This document shows positions 30,875 to 41,483 of a stretch of 64,000 nucleotides of DNA, piece after piece (position 1 is the stretch's first letter; every line of letters begins with the position of its first letter). This stretch comes from Aromatoleum toluclasticum ATCC 700605 (GTDB lineage Bacteria > Pseudomonadota > Gammaproteobacteria > Burkholderiales > Rhodocyclaceae), in the NCBI RefSeq assembly GCF_000378245.1, contig NZ_KB899508.1, positions 1 through 64,000 of the forward strand, given 5' to 3'. A program made the translations under genes and the position numbers. The notes beneath the pieces are model-generated. The model saw only the letters and a list, made by a program, of their open reading frames with translations. It made no database searches and had not been told where the DNA came from.

Positions 30875-31453
30875 TTACTTGGTTTGACCTGTCTTGGCCG
30901 ACTCGATGAGGCGGACCGATTCGATGATCATCGGTTCGGCCGGGACGTCGGGCATGCCGCGAACGACGCCGGTGCGCGTCTTGCCGATCTTCTGGACGAC
31001 GTCCAGGCCGCTCGTGACCTTGCCGAACACGGTATAGCCCCAGCCGTCGCGCGACGGGTAATCGAGGAAGTTGTTGTCGGCGAGGTTGATAAAGAACTGG
31101 GCGGTGGCGGAATGAGGGGCGGAGGTCCGTGCCATTGCGAGCGTACCCGTTTCGTTGCGCAGGCCGTTCTTGGCTTCGTTCTCGATCGGCGCGCGCGTCG
31201 GTTTCTGGTTCAGCGATCCGTCGAAGCCTCCGCCCTGGATCATGAAGCCGTCGATGACGCGGTGGAAGATGGTGCCGTTGTAGTGGCCGCTCTTCGCGTA
31301 CTCGAGAAAATTCTCGACAGACTTGGGCGCCTTGTCGGCAAACAGTTCGAGCATGATGATGCCCTGGCTGGTCCGCATTTCGATGACGGGATTGGCGGCC
31401 TGCGCGATGGCGCAGCAGAGGAGGAGGAACAGGCCTGCAAATAGGCGTTTCAT
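30875..31453 (-). CDS. ppiA: Peptidyl-prolyl isomerase A (periplasmic cyclophilin)
   Basis: This 192-aa cyclophilin has a signal peptide ([19 protein letters not shown], cleavage after residue 19) for periplasmic export, followed by a cyclophilin domain with [19 protein letters not shown]. The two cyclophilins are clearly paralogous and adjacent. The upstream L,D-transpeptidase gene ends 39 bases before it. Confidence 0.95.
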   Translation of the reverse strand: MKRLFAGLFLLLCCAIAQAANPVIEMRTSQGIIMLELFADKAPKSVENFLEYAKSGHYNGTIFHRVIDGFMIQGGGFDGSLNQKPTRAPIENEAKNGLRNETGTLAMARTSAPHSATAQFFINLADNNFLDYPSRDGWGYTVFGKVTSGLDVVQKIGKTRTGVVRGMPDVPAEPMIIESVRLIESAKTGQTK

Positions 31454-31492
31454 GTCGAGCTTCCGTTCGGGAGTGAAATTGTCGGTCGGCCC

Positions 31493-32707
31493 TCAGGCCT
31501 TGCCTTCATAGACGATCTTCCAGCGGCCGCCTTCCTTGAGCCAATACTGGCGCTTGCGGATACGGTCGGAAAGGTCGTCGCTGCGATAATCCTGCTCAAA
31601 GGTCACGACCACGATGTCGTCGCGTCCCGGATTCCGGAACATGCTCAATTTGTCGAGGCGCACCTTGATCCATTGGCGGCTCGCCGCGACCTTGCGCTTC
31701 TGTTCCGACCATTCCGCGAGATTCTGCGTGTCGCTGCGGAAGTCCTTCGAATAGTGCGAGAGGTAACGGCCCACGTCGCCGGCCCTTTCCCAGTCGCGGC
31801 GCCAGTCTTCGATTGCAAGCTGCAGGTTGCGACGTTCCGCCTGCCAGTCGTCCAGCGACAGCCATTCGATTTCGTTGCTGATGATCACCGGTGTCAGTCC
31901 GGGCTCGACGAAGTTCGAAAGCTTGAGAAAGTCCTGATTCGCGAGCGTGACACAGCCTTCGGACGATAGCGGCGGGCGGGCGTAGGTGTTGCTCGGTGTC
32001 CCGTGCAGCCAGATTCCGTGTCCGGTGCGGCCGAGCCGTCGGTCCCATTCGTTCGGATAATTGATCGGGAAGGCTCCGCTGCCGTAAAGATCCGGCAGTT
32101 TGGCCTGCTCGATGAAGGAGGTCACTTCATACACGCCGAGCGGAGTCTTGTTGTCGCCTTCGACGCGCTTGTCCGTGCCGCCCTTGCCATGACTGATGTA
32201 GTAGTCGGCGACGAAGCGCGGTTTTCCGCCCTCGTTGGCGTACACGTACAGACGTGCGCGCTTGGTGTCGACGACGACCGCAAAGCGCTGGTCCGGTCCC
32301 ATCTGCAGCAGGTAGCGCGGGATGTAGGTCGCCGCGGCGGGGCGCTCGCGATAGGCGCGCAGCCGCGCAATTGCTTCGTCGCGCAGTTCATTGACCCGTT
32401 CGGCTGGCGCCGACGCATTGCCGAACGTCGAGATCGGCTTGGAGCGGGCCAGCAGCAGGTCGCCCTTGATCAGATGGGCGAGCCGGAAATTGGGGTAGGC
32501 CCGCAGCAGTTCCTCTGTTCTTTGGAGTGCCGCATCGAGCCGGTTCGCTTCGATCTCGATGAAGACGTATTCGAGCGATGCGTCCGGGCCGGAATCGGAG
32601 ATGCCACGTGGAGCCGGTGCGCCAGCGGCCGCCAGCGGCAGGATCGCCGCGGCCAGCATTGCGAGTAGTCGGGCGAACGGCATTCGCCCGAGGGGTATCC
32701 CCTTCAT
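31493..32707 (-). CDS. L,D-transpeptidase (YkuD) with NTF2-like C-terminus
   Basis: This 404-aa exported protein begins with a signal or anchor segment (about 10-30). A short helical repeat region (45-125) precedes a YkuD domain (about 141-278) with the catalytic pattern HGTP at 235 and SSEGC ending at Cys252. The tail (about 300-404) looks like an NTF2/SnoaL-like fold and resembles the C-terminus of the upstream TPR protein (YLSHYSKDFR here, YLGFYDKDFR there). YkuD enzymes make 3-3 peptidoglycan or lipoprotein crosslinks; the exact reaction is not known here. The ATG overlaps the TPR gene stop (ATGA), so a longer start at 32737 is rejected. Confidence 0.87.
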   Translation of the reverse strand: MKGIPLGRMPFARLLAMLAAAILPLAAAGAPAPRGISDSGPDASLEYVFIEIEANRLDAALQRTEELLRAYPNFRLAHLIKGDLLLARSKPISTFGNASAPAERVNELRDEAIARLRAYRERPAAATYIPRYLLQMGPDQRFAVVVDTKRARLYVYANEGGKPRFVADYYISHGKGGTDKRVEGDNKTPLGVYEVTSFIEQAKLPDLYGSGAFPINYPNEWDRRLGRTGHGIWLHGTPSNTYARPPLSSEGCVTLANQDFLKLSNFVEPGLTPVIISNEIEWLSLDDWQAERRNLQLAIEDWRRDWERAGDVGRYLSHYSKDFRSDTQNLAEWSEQKRKVAASRQWIKVRLDKLSMFRNPGRDDIVVVTFEQDYRSDDLSDRIRKRQYWLKEGGRWKIVYEGKA

Positions 32708-33852
32708 CCTCCGACGCGCTCCTGTCGAATGCGCCACGAACCATTACGCTTGACGAGTTCGATTGTCTTTGTCGTGCTGGAGGTGAAGCCTGAGGACTCG
32801 TAGTTTTGACGGAAACGTACCGTTGCGACGTCGCCTTCGATCTTCGTGTTGGGCTTGTCGATCTCGACGGCAATACGGCCGGGCTTGCCCACGCGTTGCT
32901 CGCGCTCGTCTTCCCAGGCCTTGCGAGGCACGCCGCCCGGGGTACGGAAGTCCTTGTCGTAGAAGCCGAGGTAAGCCTTTATGTCCTTGCGCGACCACGC
33001 CTTGGCCCACGCTTCGACGGTCTGTAGTGCCTCGCGCTCGGCGTTGGAGTCGGTCGCGGCGACGACAGCGGGTTCTGGCGCTGCAGGGCGGGGCGTGTGC
33101 GGCGCAGCCGCAGATGCGGGCGATGCGGCCGGGGCTGTCGGTACGCCCGCGGGGGGCGGTACGACGACAGGCGCTGCCGGTTTGGCAGCCGGGGTGGTCG
33201 TGGTGGCTGCTGGCGGTGCGGACGGCGCGGGGGCCGCCGGCGCAGCTGCGACGACCGCCGCCGGTGCTGAGGCCGGAGCGGGAACAGCAGTAATGCGTGA
33301 CTGCCCGCCCTGCCCGGCGACACGCGGCCGCGTACCGGAGGACATCATCTCGCGGATCAGCGCGAGCTTGGACTGTGCGGCCGCATTGGCGGAGTCGAGC
33401 TGAAAGGCCTTGTCGTAGGCCTGGCTCGCGAGGCGTGCGTAGACGTCGCCGAGGTTCTCGTGCGCCGTCGCATAGCTCGGATGGGTGCGAATCGCCATTT
33501 CCAGGGCTGCGCGCGCCTTGTCGTACTGGCGCTGCTGCGCGTATAGGACCGCAAGGTTGTTATAGGGCTCGGGCAGCTCGGGGAAATCCTCGGTGAGCTT
33601 CTGGAACACCGCGACGGCTTCGTCCTGGCGATTGAGTTCGGTGAGGGCAATTCCCTTAAGGAAGCGCGCCTGCGGTTCCTTGGCGTTGCCTGCGAGCACC
33701 CGGTCGGCCATTGCCAGCGCCTGCGCATGCTGGCCCTGATTCACGAGCGATTGAATCTGGGCGACGTTGTCGGCCGCGTGCAGCAGTGGAGCCGCGCCGA
33801 GGCCGACGATGAGGGCCATCACAGCCAGGGCGGAATTGGGACGCATGTTCAT
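32704..33852 (-). CDS. TPR protein with NTF2-like C-terminal domain
   Basis: This 382-aa exported protein has a signal peptide (about 1-26), at least three TPR motifs (about 30-165), a low-complexity Ala/Pro/Thr linker (about 188-265) and a C-terminal domain (about 276-382) of NTF2-like appearance that matches the tail of the adjacent L,D-transpeptidase. Translational coupling to that gene suggests that the two act together in the periplasm, perhaps with the TPR part as scaffold; this is inference. It is divergent from cysS across 204 bases. The start could also be the ATG at 33846. Confidence 0.82.
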   Translation of the reverse strand: MNMRPNSALAVMALIVGLGAAPLLHAADNVAQIQSLVNQGQHAQALAMADRVLAGNAKEPQARFLKGIALTELNRQDEAVAVFQKLTEDFPELPEPYNNLAVLYAQQRQYDKARAALEMAIRTHPSYATAHENLGDVYARLASQAYDKAFQLDSANAAAQSKLALIREMMSSGTRPRVAGQGGQSRITAVPAPASAPAAVVAAAPAAPAPSAPPAATTTTPAAKPAAPVVVPPPAGVPTAPAASPASAAAPHTPRPAAPEPAVVAATDSNAEREALQTVEAWAKAWSRKDIKAYLGFYDKDFRTPGGVPRKAWEDEREQRVGKPGRIAVEIDKPNTKIEGDVATVRFRQNYESSGFTSSTTKTIELVKRNGSWRIRQERVGG

Positions 33853-34056
33853 TGTGTTAGAATCGGTCGGTTTCCGTTGATTTACGCGGATTTAACGTAA
33901 CATTCTATCAAATAACGGGAGCTGCATCACGGCGGGACAGTGGCCCCGGTGCGAATGCTGCGGTTCTCTTCGACGCGTTCCGGATAGTGGCTCGCCTGTG
34001 AGCGGAAAACTGTTCCGTCGAATGCTGTCTTTCTGTGCCGCCTTGCGGAAAATGCC

Positions 34057-35439
34057 ATGCTTCAGATCCACAACACACTGACGCGAAAGAAAGAAATCTT
34101 CATTCCGATCGAGCCCGGAAAGGTTCGGATGTATGTATGTGGCATGACGGTGTATGACTTTTGCCACCTTGGTCATGCCCGCGTGATGGTTGTGTTCGAC
34201 ATGGTCGCGCGTTGGCTGCGGGCCAGTGGCTTCGATCTTGCGTATGTCCGGAATATTACGGATATCGATGACAAGATCATTCGTCGTGCTAGGGAGAACG
34301 GGGAGTCGATCCGCGTGCTGACCGATCGCTTCATCGCCGCAATGCATGAGGACGCGGATGCGCTCGGCGTGACCCGACCCGACCACGAACCGCGTGCGAC
34401 GGAGTACGTGGGGCAGATGCAATCGCTGATCGAGCGCTTGCACGACAAGGGGCTCGCGTACGTCGCAGAGAACCGCGACGTGTGCTACTCGGTGCGCAAG
34501 TTCAACGGCTACGGCAAGCTGTCGGGCAAGTCGCTGGACGAACTGCGTGCCGGCGAACGTGTGGAGATTGCGGGCGAAAAGAACGACCCCCTCGATTTCG
34601 TGCTGTGGAAGCATGCGCGCACCGAGGAGCCCGCGGAGGTGAAGTGGACGTCGCCGTGGGGGGAAGGCCGCCCCGGCTGGCACATTGAATGCTCCGCGAT
34701 GAGCTCGGACCTGCTCGGCGACCATTTCGACATCCACGGCGGCGGGCAGGACTTGCAGTTCCCGCATCATGAAAACGAAATCGCGCAGTCGGAGGGGGCC
34801 CATGGCCACACCTTCGTGAACTACTGGATGCATAACGGCTTCGTCCGCGTCGATGACGAGAAGATGTCGAAGTCGCTCGGCAATTTCTTCACGATCCGTG
34901 ACGTGCTGAAGAAGTACGACGCCGAAGTGGTGCGCTTCTTCATTCTCCGTGCGCACTATCGCAGTCCGCTCAATTACTCGGACGCCCATCTCGAGGATGC
35001 CCGCCAGTCGCTCACTCGATTGTATACGGCGCTGCGCAACGTCGCGCCGGCGGATGCTTCGATCGATTGGGAGGAGACGCACGCGCGGCGCTTCCGCGAA
35101 GCGATGGATGATGATTTCAATACCGCCGAGGCGGTCGCCGTGCTGTTCGATCTCGCGAACGAGGCGAATCGCAGCGGCTCTGCGGCCGTGGCGGCCCAGC
35201 TGAAGGGTTTGGGCGGGGTGCTGGGCCTGCTCGGCCGCGACCCGCTTGCCTTCCTCCAGGGCGGTGCTTCGGAAGCGGGGGGTGACGAGGCGGGCGAGAT
35301 CGAGGCGTTGATCGGGCAGCGCGCACAGGCCAAGGAGGCGAAAGATTTCGCCGAGGCAGACCGGATCCGTGCCGAGCTGCTGGCGCGAGGCATCGCGCTC
35401 GAGGACTCGCCGCAGGGTACCCTGTGGCGGCGCGCATAA
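34057..35439 (+). CDS. cysS: Cysteinyl-tRNA synthetase
   Basis: This 460-aa class I synthetase has Cys28 in [10 protein letters not shown] as a zinc ligand, the HIGH-type motif HLGH at 37-40, and KMSKS at 269-273. WHIECSAM and [14 protein letters not shown] contribute the other zinc ligands. Length is as usual for proteobacteria. It is divergent from the TPR/LDT cluster and followed by a strong hairpin. Confidence 0.98.
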   Translation: MLQIHNTLTRKKEIFIPIEPGKVRMYVCGMTVYDFCHLGHARVMVVFDMVARWLRASGFDLAYVRNITDIDDKIIRRARENGESIRVLTDRFIAAMHEDADALGVTRPDHEPRATEYVGQMQSLIERLHDKGLAYVAENRDVCYSVRKFNGYGKLSGKSLDELRAGERVEIAGEKNDPLDFVLWKHARTEEPAEVKWTSPWGEGRPGWHIECSAMSSDLLGDHFDIHGGGQDLQFPHHENEIAQSEGAHGHTFVNYWMHNGFVRVDDEKMSKSLGNFFTIRDVLKKYDAEVVRFFILRAHYRSPLNYSDAHLEDARQSLTRLYTALRNVAPADASIDWEETHARRFREAMDDDFNTAEAVAVLFDLANEANRSGSAAVAAQLKGLGGVLGLLGRDPLAFLQGGASEAGGDEAGEIEALIGQRAQAKEAKDFAEADRIRAELLARGIALEDSPQGTLWRRA

Positions 35440-35450
35440 GCGCCTGATGG

Positions 35451-35479
35451 GTTTGTGCCCCGCGATGCGGGGCGCAAAC
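35451..35479. terminator. Hairpin between cysS and dnaJ
   Basis: GTTTGTGCCCCGC and GCGGGGCGCAAAC form a 13-bp stem with one G-U pair and a three-base loop, 11 bases past cysS and between convergent genes. There is no T-tract, so termination efficiency is uncertain. It may also protect 3' ends. Confidence 0.6.
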
Positions 35480-35551
35480 GGGCGGACTCGAACGGACTCC
35501 GAGTCTGCCGTGCCGTGGTTGCCCTCGGCGCGGCCGGGGTCCGTGCGGGCG

Positions 35552-36679
35552 TCAGCCGCCGAAAAACTCCTTCACCTTGTCCATCCAGGACTTGGCCTTG
35601 GGGTTGTGGCGATCCGCATCGCCACGTGACACTTCCTCGAATTCACGCAACAGTTCCTTCTGACGCTCGGTGAGGTTCACCGGGGTCTCGACGACGACGT
35701 GGCACATGAGGTCGCCGTGGGCCTGTGAGCGCACATTGCGGATACCCTTGCCACGCAGGCGGAAGACGCGCCCGCTCTGGGTCTCGGCCGGAATCTTGAG
35801 GCGTGCCATGCCCTCGAGCGTCGGGATCTCGATCTCTCCGCCCAGCGCAGCGGTCGTGAAGCTGATAGGCATCTCGCAGTGCAGGTCGTCGTGTTCGCGC
35901 TGGAACACCGAGTGCTGGCGAATGTGAATCTCGACGTAGAGATCGCCCGAGGGGCCGCCATTGACGCCCGGCTCACCGTGGCCGGCGTGGCGCAGGCGCA
36001 TGCCTTCGTCAATGCCTGCAGGAATCTTCACTTCCAGCGTCTTCTGGCGCTTCACACGGCCGGCGCCGCCGCAGTCGCGGCAGGGGTCGGGAATGATGCG
36101 GCCGGTGCCGTGGCACTTCGGGCAGGTCTGCTGAATCGAGAAGAAGCCCTGCTGGATGCGCACCTGGCCGGCGCCGCCGCAGGTGGGGCAGGGCTTGGGC
36201 TGGGTGCCCGGCTTTGCGCCACTGCCGTGGCAGGTGTCGCACTCTTCCACGGTCGGAATGCGGATCGTTTTCTCCGCTCCGCGTGCGGCTTCTTCCAGCG
36301 AAATCTCGAGGTTGTAGCGCAGGTCGGCGCCGCGATAGACATTCGAGCGGCCGCGACCGCCGCCGCCACCGAAGATATCGCCGAAAATGTCCGAGAAAGC
36401 GTCGGAAAAGCCGTCAAAGCCCTGTCCGCCCGGGCCGGGACCGGCGGAAGGATCGACCCCGGCGTGGCCGTAGCGATCGTAGGCGCCGCGCTTTTGTGCG
36501 TCGGAGAGGATCTCATAGGCCTCCTTGGCCTCCTTGAACTTCTCCTCGGCCTCCTTGTTGTCCGGATTGCGGTCCGGATGGTGCTTCATGGCCAGCTTGC
36601 GGTAGGCCTTCTTGATTTCGTCGTCCGCGGCGTCGCGATTGACGCCAAGTACGTCGTAGTAATCCCGTTTCGTTGCCAT
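35552..36679 (-). CDS. dnaJ: Chaperone DnaJ
   Basis: This 375-aa type I Hsp40 stimulates the DnaK ATPase. The J domain (1-70) has HPD at 34-36, followed by a Gly/Phe-rich region (about 75-115), four zinc motifs ([32 protein letters not shown]) and the substrate-binding C-terminal domains. The ATG at 36677-36679 opens [13 protein letters not shown]; a 15-residue upstream extension is not family-like. It follows dnaK after 116 bases containing two hairpins. Confidence 0.98.
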   Translation of the reverse strand: MATKRDYYDVLGVNRDAADDEIKKAYRKLAMKHHPDRNPDNKEAEEKFKEAKEAYEILSDAQKRGAYDRYGHAGVDPSAGPGPGGQGFDGFSDAFSDIFGDIFGGGGGRGRSNVYRGADLRYNLEISLEEAARGAEKTIRIPTVEECDTCHGSGAKPGTQPKPCPTCGGAGQVRIQQGFFSIQQTCPKCHGTGRIIPDPCRDCGGAGRVKRQKTLEVKIPAGIDEGMRLRHAGHGEPGVNGGPSGDLYVEIHIRQHSVFQREHDDLHCEMPISFTTAALGGEIEIPTLEGMARLKIPAETQSGRVFRLRGKGIRNVRSQAHGDLMCHVVVETPVNLTERQKELLREFEEVSRGDADRHNPKAKSWMDKVKEFFGG

Positions 36680-36697
36680 TTTCTGTCGCTCAGGCTG

Positions 36698-36771
36698 GGG
36701 TGGCCGCACGGGCCACCCTGTCATGCAAAGGCCGAGCCTGCCGGAAATGCTGACCCGGCGTCGGCTCGGCC
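36698..36771 (-). promoter_or_regulatory. Two hairpins in the dnaK-dnaJ spacer
   Basis: One stem-loop pairs GGGTGGCC with GGCCACCC (36698-36718). A larger one pairs GGCCGAGCC with GGCTCGGCC (36730-36771) and has an inner GCCGG/CCGGC helix. Neither has a T-tract on the minus strand. They probably act as RNA-stability or partial-termination elements that lower dnaJ relative to dnaK; that role is inference. Confidence 0.55.
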
Positions 36772-36795
36772 ATCATCTCGCCGCCTGGCGAGCGG

Positions 36796-38733
<1,938 letters not shown>

Positions 38734-38822
38734 ATCAGTTCCTTTCGGTTTAGGGTGAGGCCGGGGAGGCGGGCGCTTCGCTCCGCTCGGGGGCCTCGGC
38801 TTGCCGGATTGCGTTGTCAGTT

Positions 38823-38850
38823 AGTTAGGGGTGTCGTCGCCGATTTCAAG
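38823..38850 (-). promoter_or_regulatory. Sigma-32-like promoter before dnaK
   Basis: On the minus strand CTTGAAA (38844-38850) is followed after 12 bases by CCCCTAAC (38824-38831), close to the heat-shock consensus CTTGAAA and CCCCATNT. The -35 is perfect and the -10 weaker. The site would allow dnaK to be transcribed separately from grpE. Confidence 0.55.
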
Positions 38851-38863
38851 TGGCAGCCGGAAT

Positions 38864-39442
38864 TCAGGCACTCTTGCCCTTGGAGACGGTCACCATTGCC
38901 GGACGCAGCACGCGCTCGTGCAGCAGGTAGCCCTTTTGCAGAACAGTTACCACGGTGTTCGGCTCGCCGTCGGCTTCGATCATCGCGATGGCCTGGTGGC
39001 GGTTGGGGTCAAATTTGCTTCCGACCGGGTTTTCATCGGTCACGCCGGCGCTCTGGAAGGCAGCGGCGAGCTGTTTCAGGGTCAGCTCGACGCCTTCGCG
39101 CAGGCTTTCGAGTGTCTGGTTGTCGGTCGCCAGTGCGGCCTCGAGGCTGTCCTTGACGGGCAGCATGGCATTCGCGAATTTTTCCGACGCGAACTTCGAT
39201 GCTTTGGTGATGTCTTCCTGCGCACGCCGGCGGATGTTTTCGGCGTCGGCCTTTGCCCGCAGCCAGGCATCATGATGCTCGGCAGCCTTCAGTTCGGCCT
39301 GGCGCAGCGATTCCTCGAGGCTGGGCATCGTCTCGCCCGTGGCTTCGGGGGCTGCTTCGTCAAGGGGGGTGTTGCCGGATTGTTCAGCGACAACCTGCAA
39401 CAGCTCTTCGGGGGTCTCGGCGGAGGGCTTGTTTTCCTGCAT
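38864..39442 (-). CDS. grpE: Nucleotide exchange factor GrpE
   Basis: This 192-aa cofactor releases ADP from DnaK. It has an acidic disordered N-terminus, a long helix (about 45-100, including [12 protein letters not shown]) and a C-terminal beta domain ending [12 protein letters not shown]. The ATG at 39440-39442 has GGAG eight bases upstream; a longer frame to 39583 would run through the promoter. First gene of the grpE-dnaK-dnaJ cluster. Confidence 0.96.
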   Translation of the reverse strand: MQENKPSAETPEELLQVVAEQSGNTPLDEAAPEATGETMPSLEESLRQAELKAAEHHDAWLRAKADAENIRRRAQEDITKASKFASEKFANAMLPVKDSLEAALATDNQTLESLREGVELTLKQLAAAFQSAGVTDENPVGSKFDPNRHQAIAMIEADGEPNTVVTVLQKGYLLHERVLRPAMVTVSKGKSA

Positions 39443-39477
39443 GGGGTGGAACTCCCTGTGTTCGTTCGACGGGCGGG

Positions 39478-39505
39478 AGATGGGGGCAGGTGTTCCCGTT
39501 TCAAG
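39478..39505 (-). promoter_or_regulatory. Sigma-32 heat-shock promoter of grpE
   Basis: On the minus strand a perfect CTTGAAA (39499-39505) is followed after 13 bases by CCCCATCT (39478-39485), an essentially consensus RpoH promoter. It lies 36 bases upstream of the grpE start. No CIRCE inverted repeat is visible here, so HrcA is unlikely to act directly at this site. Confidence 0.85.
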
Positions 39506-39613
39506 GGTACGGTTAGAAAAAGTTTGCCGGGTTGCCCTTGAACGCCCGCGTATGTCAGGATTGAACTCCGCACAAGCTTCCAAAGCCGGGCGAGATCCGA
39601 GGCCGTATCACAC

Positions 39614-40975
39614 ATGAGCGAGATGCCGCTGACAATCGGGAAGTACCGCATCGTGAAGGAGGTGGGCCGCGGTGCGACGGCGATCGTCTATATGGCGGAG
39701 TCTGCCGACTGGCCGGTGCCGGTCGCCGTCAAGCTGATCCGTTTCAACGACAAGTCGAAGGACGAGTCGAAGTGGAACCGGCGTCTGCTGAAGCTGCTCA
39801 AGGCGGAACAGGCCGTCTCGACTCGCCTGGATCATCCGCACATCATTCACGTGCACGACGTTGTGATCGAAGCCGAGCAGGCCTACGTTGTCATGGAGTA
39901 TTTCCCCGGAGAGTCACTGGAGCGCTACTGCAGCTTCGAGCATCTGCTGCCCGTCCATCGGGCGATCGGGATCGTGTTCAAGTGCTGCATGGCGCTGGAC
40001 TACGCCTATCGGCAGGGCATCGTCCATCGCGACATCAAGCCGGCAAACATCCTCGTCGATGATCAGGACAACGTGAAGATCACCGACTTCGGTCTCGCGC
40101 TGAACATCAGCAAGAAGGTCGAGTCCGACTCGACCTTCATCATGGGGGTCGGCTCGCCGGCCTACATGAGCCCGGAGCAGATCAAGGGCTATCCGCTCAA
40201 TCAGAAGACCGACCTGTATTCGCTCGGGGTCGTGCTGTTCAATCTCCTCACCGGGCGCCTGCCCTTCCGGGCGAGCAATCCGGCGCAGCTGATCTACAAG
40301 ATCATCAATGCCGATCCGCCGCGGGTCTCGCAGCTCAATCCCGAGTTGCCGGAGCAGATCGATGCGGTGATTCGCAAGGCCCTCGAAAAGGACCTGTATT
40401 CCCGCTACAAGAACGGCGCCGAGTTCGCCAAGGAGCTCTCGACCGTACGCTACCAGCTGGTGGACGACACCTATGTGCCACCCGACACCAGCCGCTTCTC
40501 CCTGCTGCGCAAGCTGGCTTTCTTCACCGAGTTCGATGATGTCGAGCTGTGGGAGGTGCTGCGCATTTCGGCGTGGCGCGTCGTCGATTGCGGGACGACC
40601 CTCATTCGCGAGGGCGACGCGGACCAGCGCTTCGGTGTCGTCGTCGACGGCGAGGTGGAATTGTCGGTCGATGGCCGCCGTGTGACCCGACTCGGCGTGG
40701 GCGAGGTGTTCGGCGAAATCGCATGGCTCGACAGCGTCGGACATCGACACATGACGACGGTCACCTCGGCGAATCCGACGACTTATCTCGAGGTCAATCC
40801 GTCCGCCCTGGCGCTCGCGACCGACGAGTTGCGCGAGCGATTCCGTGCGATGCTGGCGACGATTGCCGTTCGGCGCCTCGGTGAAGCGCTGCGTGACCTT
40901 TCGGCAAACGGCGAGCCGGCGATGGTCAGCAAATTTACGGCGTCCGGACTCGACCTGCAGTTGGTCGAGGACTGA
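39614..40975 (+). CDS. Hanks-type Ser/Thr kinase fused to a cyclic nucleotide-binding domain
   Basis: This 453-aa soluble protein has an N-terminal protein kinase domain (about 11-270). It shows the Gly-rich loop GRGATAIV (18-25), the ATP Lys40 in VAVK, HRDIKPAN with catalytic Asp140, DFG with Asp158, and the activation-segment motif GSPAYMSPEQ. A C-terminal CNB domain (about 300-420) carries GEVFGEIAWLD (Glu368). The usual Arg of the phosphate-binding cassette appears shifted by one residue (GHRHMTTV), so cAMP or cGMP binding is uncertain. No transmembrane segment or PASTA domain is seen. It is transcribed divergently from the grpE sigma-32 promoter. Targets unknown. Confidence 0.9.
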   Translation: MSEMPLTIGKYRIVKEVGRGATAIVYMAESADWPVPVAVKLIRFNDKSKDESKWNRRLLKLLKAEQAVSTRLDHPHIIHVHDVVIEAEQAYVVMEYFPGESLERYCSFEHLLPVHRAIGIVFKCCMALDYAYRQGIVHRDIKPANILVDDQDNVKITDFGLALNISKKVESDSTFIMGVGSPAYMSPEQIKGYPLNQKTDLYSLGVVLFNLLTGRLPFRASNPAQLIYKIINADPPRVSQLNPELPEQIDAVIRKALEKDLYSRYKNGAEFAKELSTVRYQLVDDTYVPPDTSRFSLLRKLAFFTEFDDVELWEVLRISAWRVVDCGTTLIREGDADQRFGVVVDGEVELSVDGRRVTRLGVGEVFGEIAWLDSVGHRHMTTVTSANPTTYLEVNPSALALATDELRERFRAMLATIAVRRLGEALRDLSANGEPAMVSKFTASGLDLQLVED

Positions 40976-41085
40976 GCGCCCCCTGCGATCTACTCAACCG
41001 CAGGTTTTGACGGGGCAGATTTCGGAAATCTTCAGGGTGACCGCAGCGCGCGCCGGACATGCGCCCGTGGGGCCGCCTGATGCGG

Positions 41086-41481
41086 TCAGTCTCGGCGATG
41101 CCGGAACCGCACGCGCATGCGCGCATCGCCTGAGTCGGCGAGCGCGAGGTTTACGAGCGAAGTGAGCAGGCTGTAGAGCAGGGCGCTCCAGAATGCCGTC
41201 CAGAAGTCGGTGACATGCACGCCGCTGACCAGTCCTGCAACCCCCCAGAAGAGGAATGCGTTGATGATCAGCGTGAACAAGCCGAGCGTCAGGACCGTGA
41301 TCGGCAGCGTGATGAGGATGAGCAGCGGCCGGATCAGTGCGTTGATCAGGCCGAGCAGCAGCGCGGTGACGAGGGCTGCCGTGTAGCTCTCCACTCGCAG
41401 ACCGTCGATGATCTCTGGCAGGAGCATCAGCGCGAGCGCGTTCAGCAGCCAGCGCAGCGCGAGTTTGAGGCGCGGATCCAT
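41086..41481 (-). CDS. Phage holin family 4 / YvlD-like membrane protein
   Basis: This 131-aa protein has four hydrophobic segments (about 10-30, 34-60, 62-85 and 92-115) and the pattern GLINALIRPLLILITLPITVLTLGLFTLIINAF typical of the YvlD/DUF family of small four-helix membrane proteins. Function is unknown despite the holin-like family name; nothing suggests a phage here. The ATG is two bases past the hemH stop; a GTG at 41490 is an alternative. It is probably the last gene of hrcA-hemH-yvlD. Confidence 0.82.
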   Translation of the reverse strand: MDPRLKLALRWLLNALALMLLPEIIDGLRVESYTAALVTALLLGLINALIRPLLILITLPITVLTLGLFTLIINAFLFWGVAGLVSGVHVTDFWTAFWSALLYSLLTSLVNLALADSGDARMRVRFRHRRD

Positions 41482-41483
41482 CG

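Noticed and set aside
41086-41481. Holin and hence prophage remnant
   Set aside because: The YvlD-like family name includes holin, but no integrase, endolysin, tail or attachment site lies nearby and the gene is embedded in the hrcA-hemH cluster.
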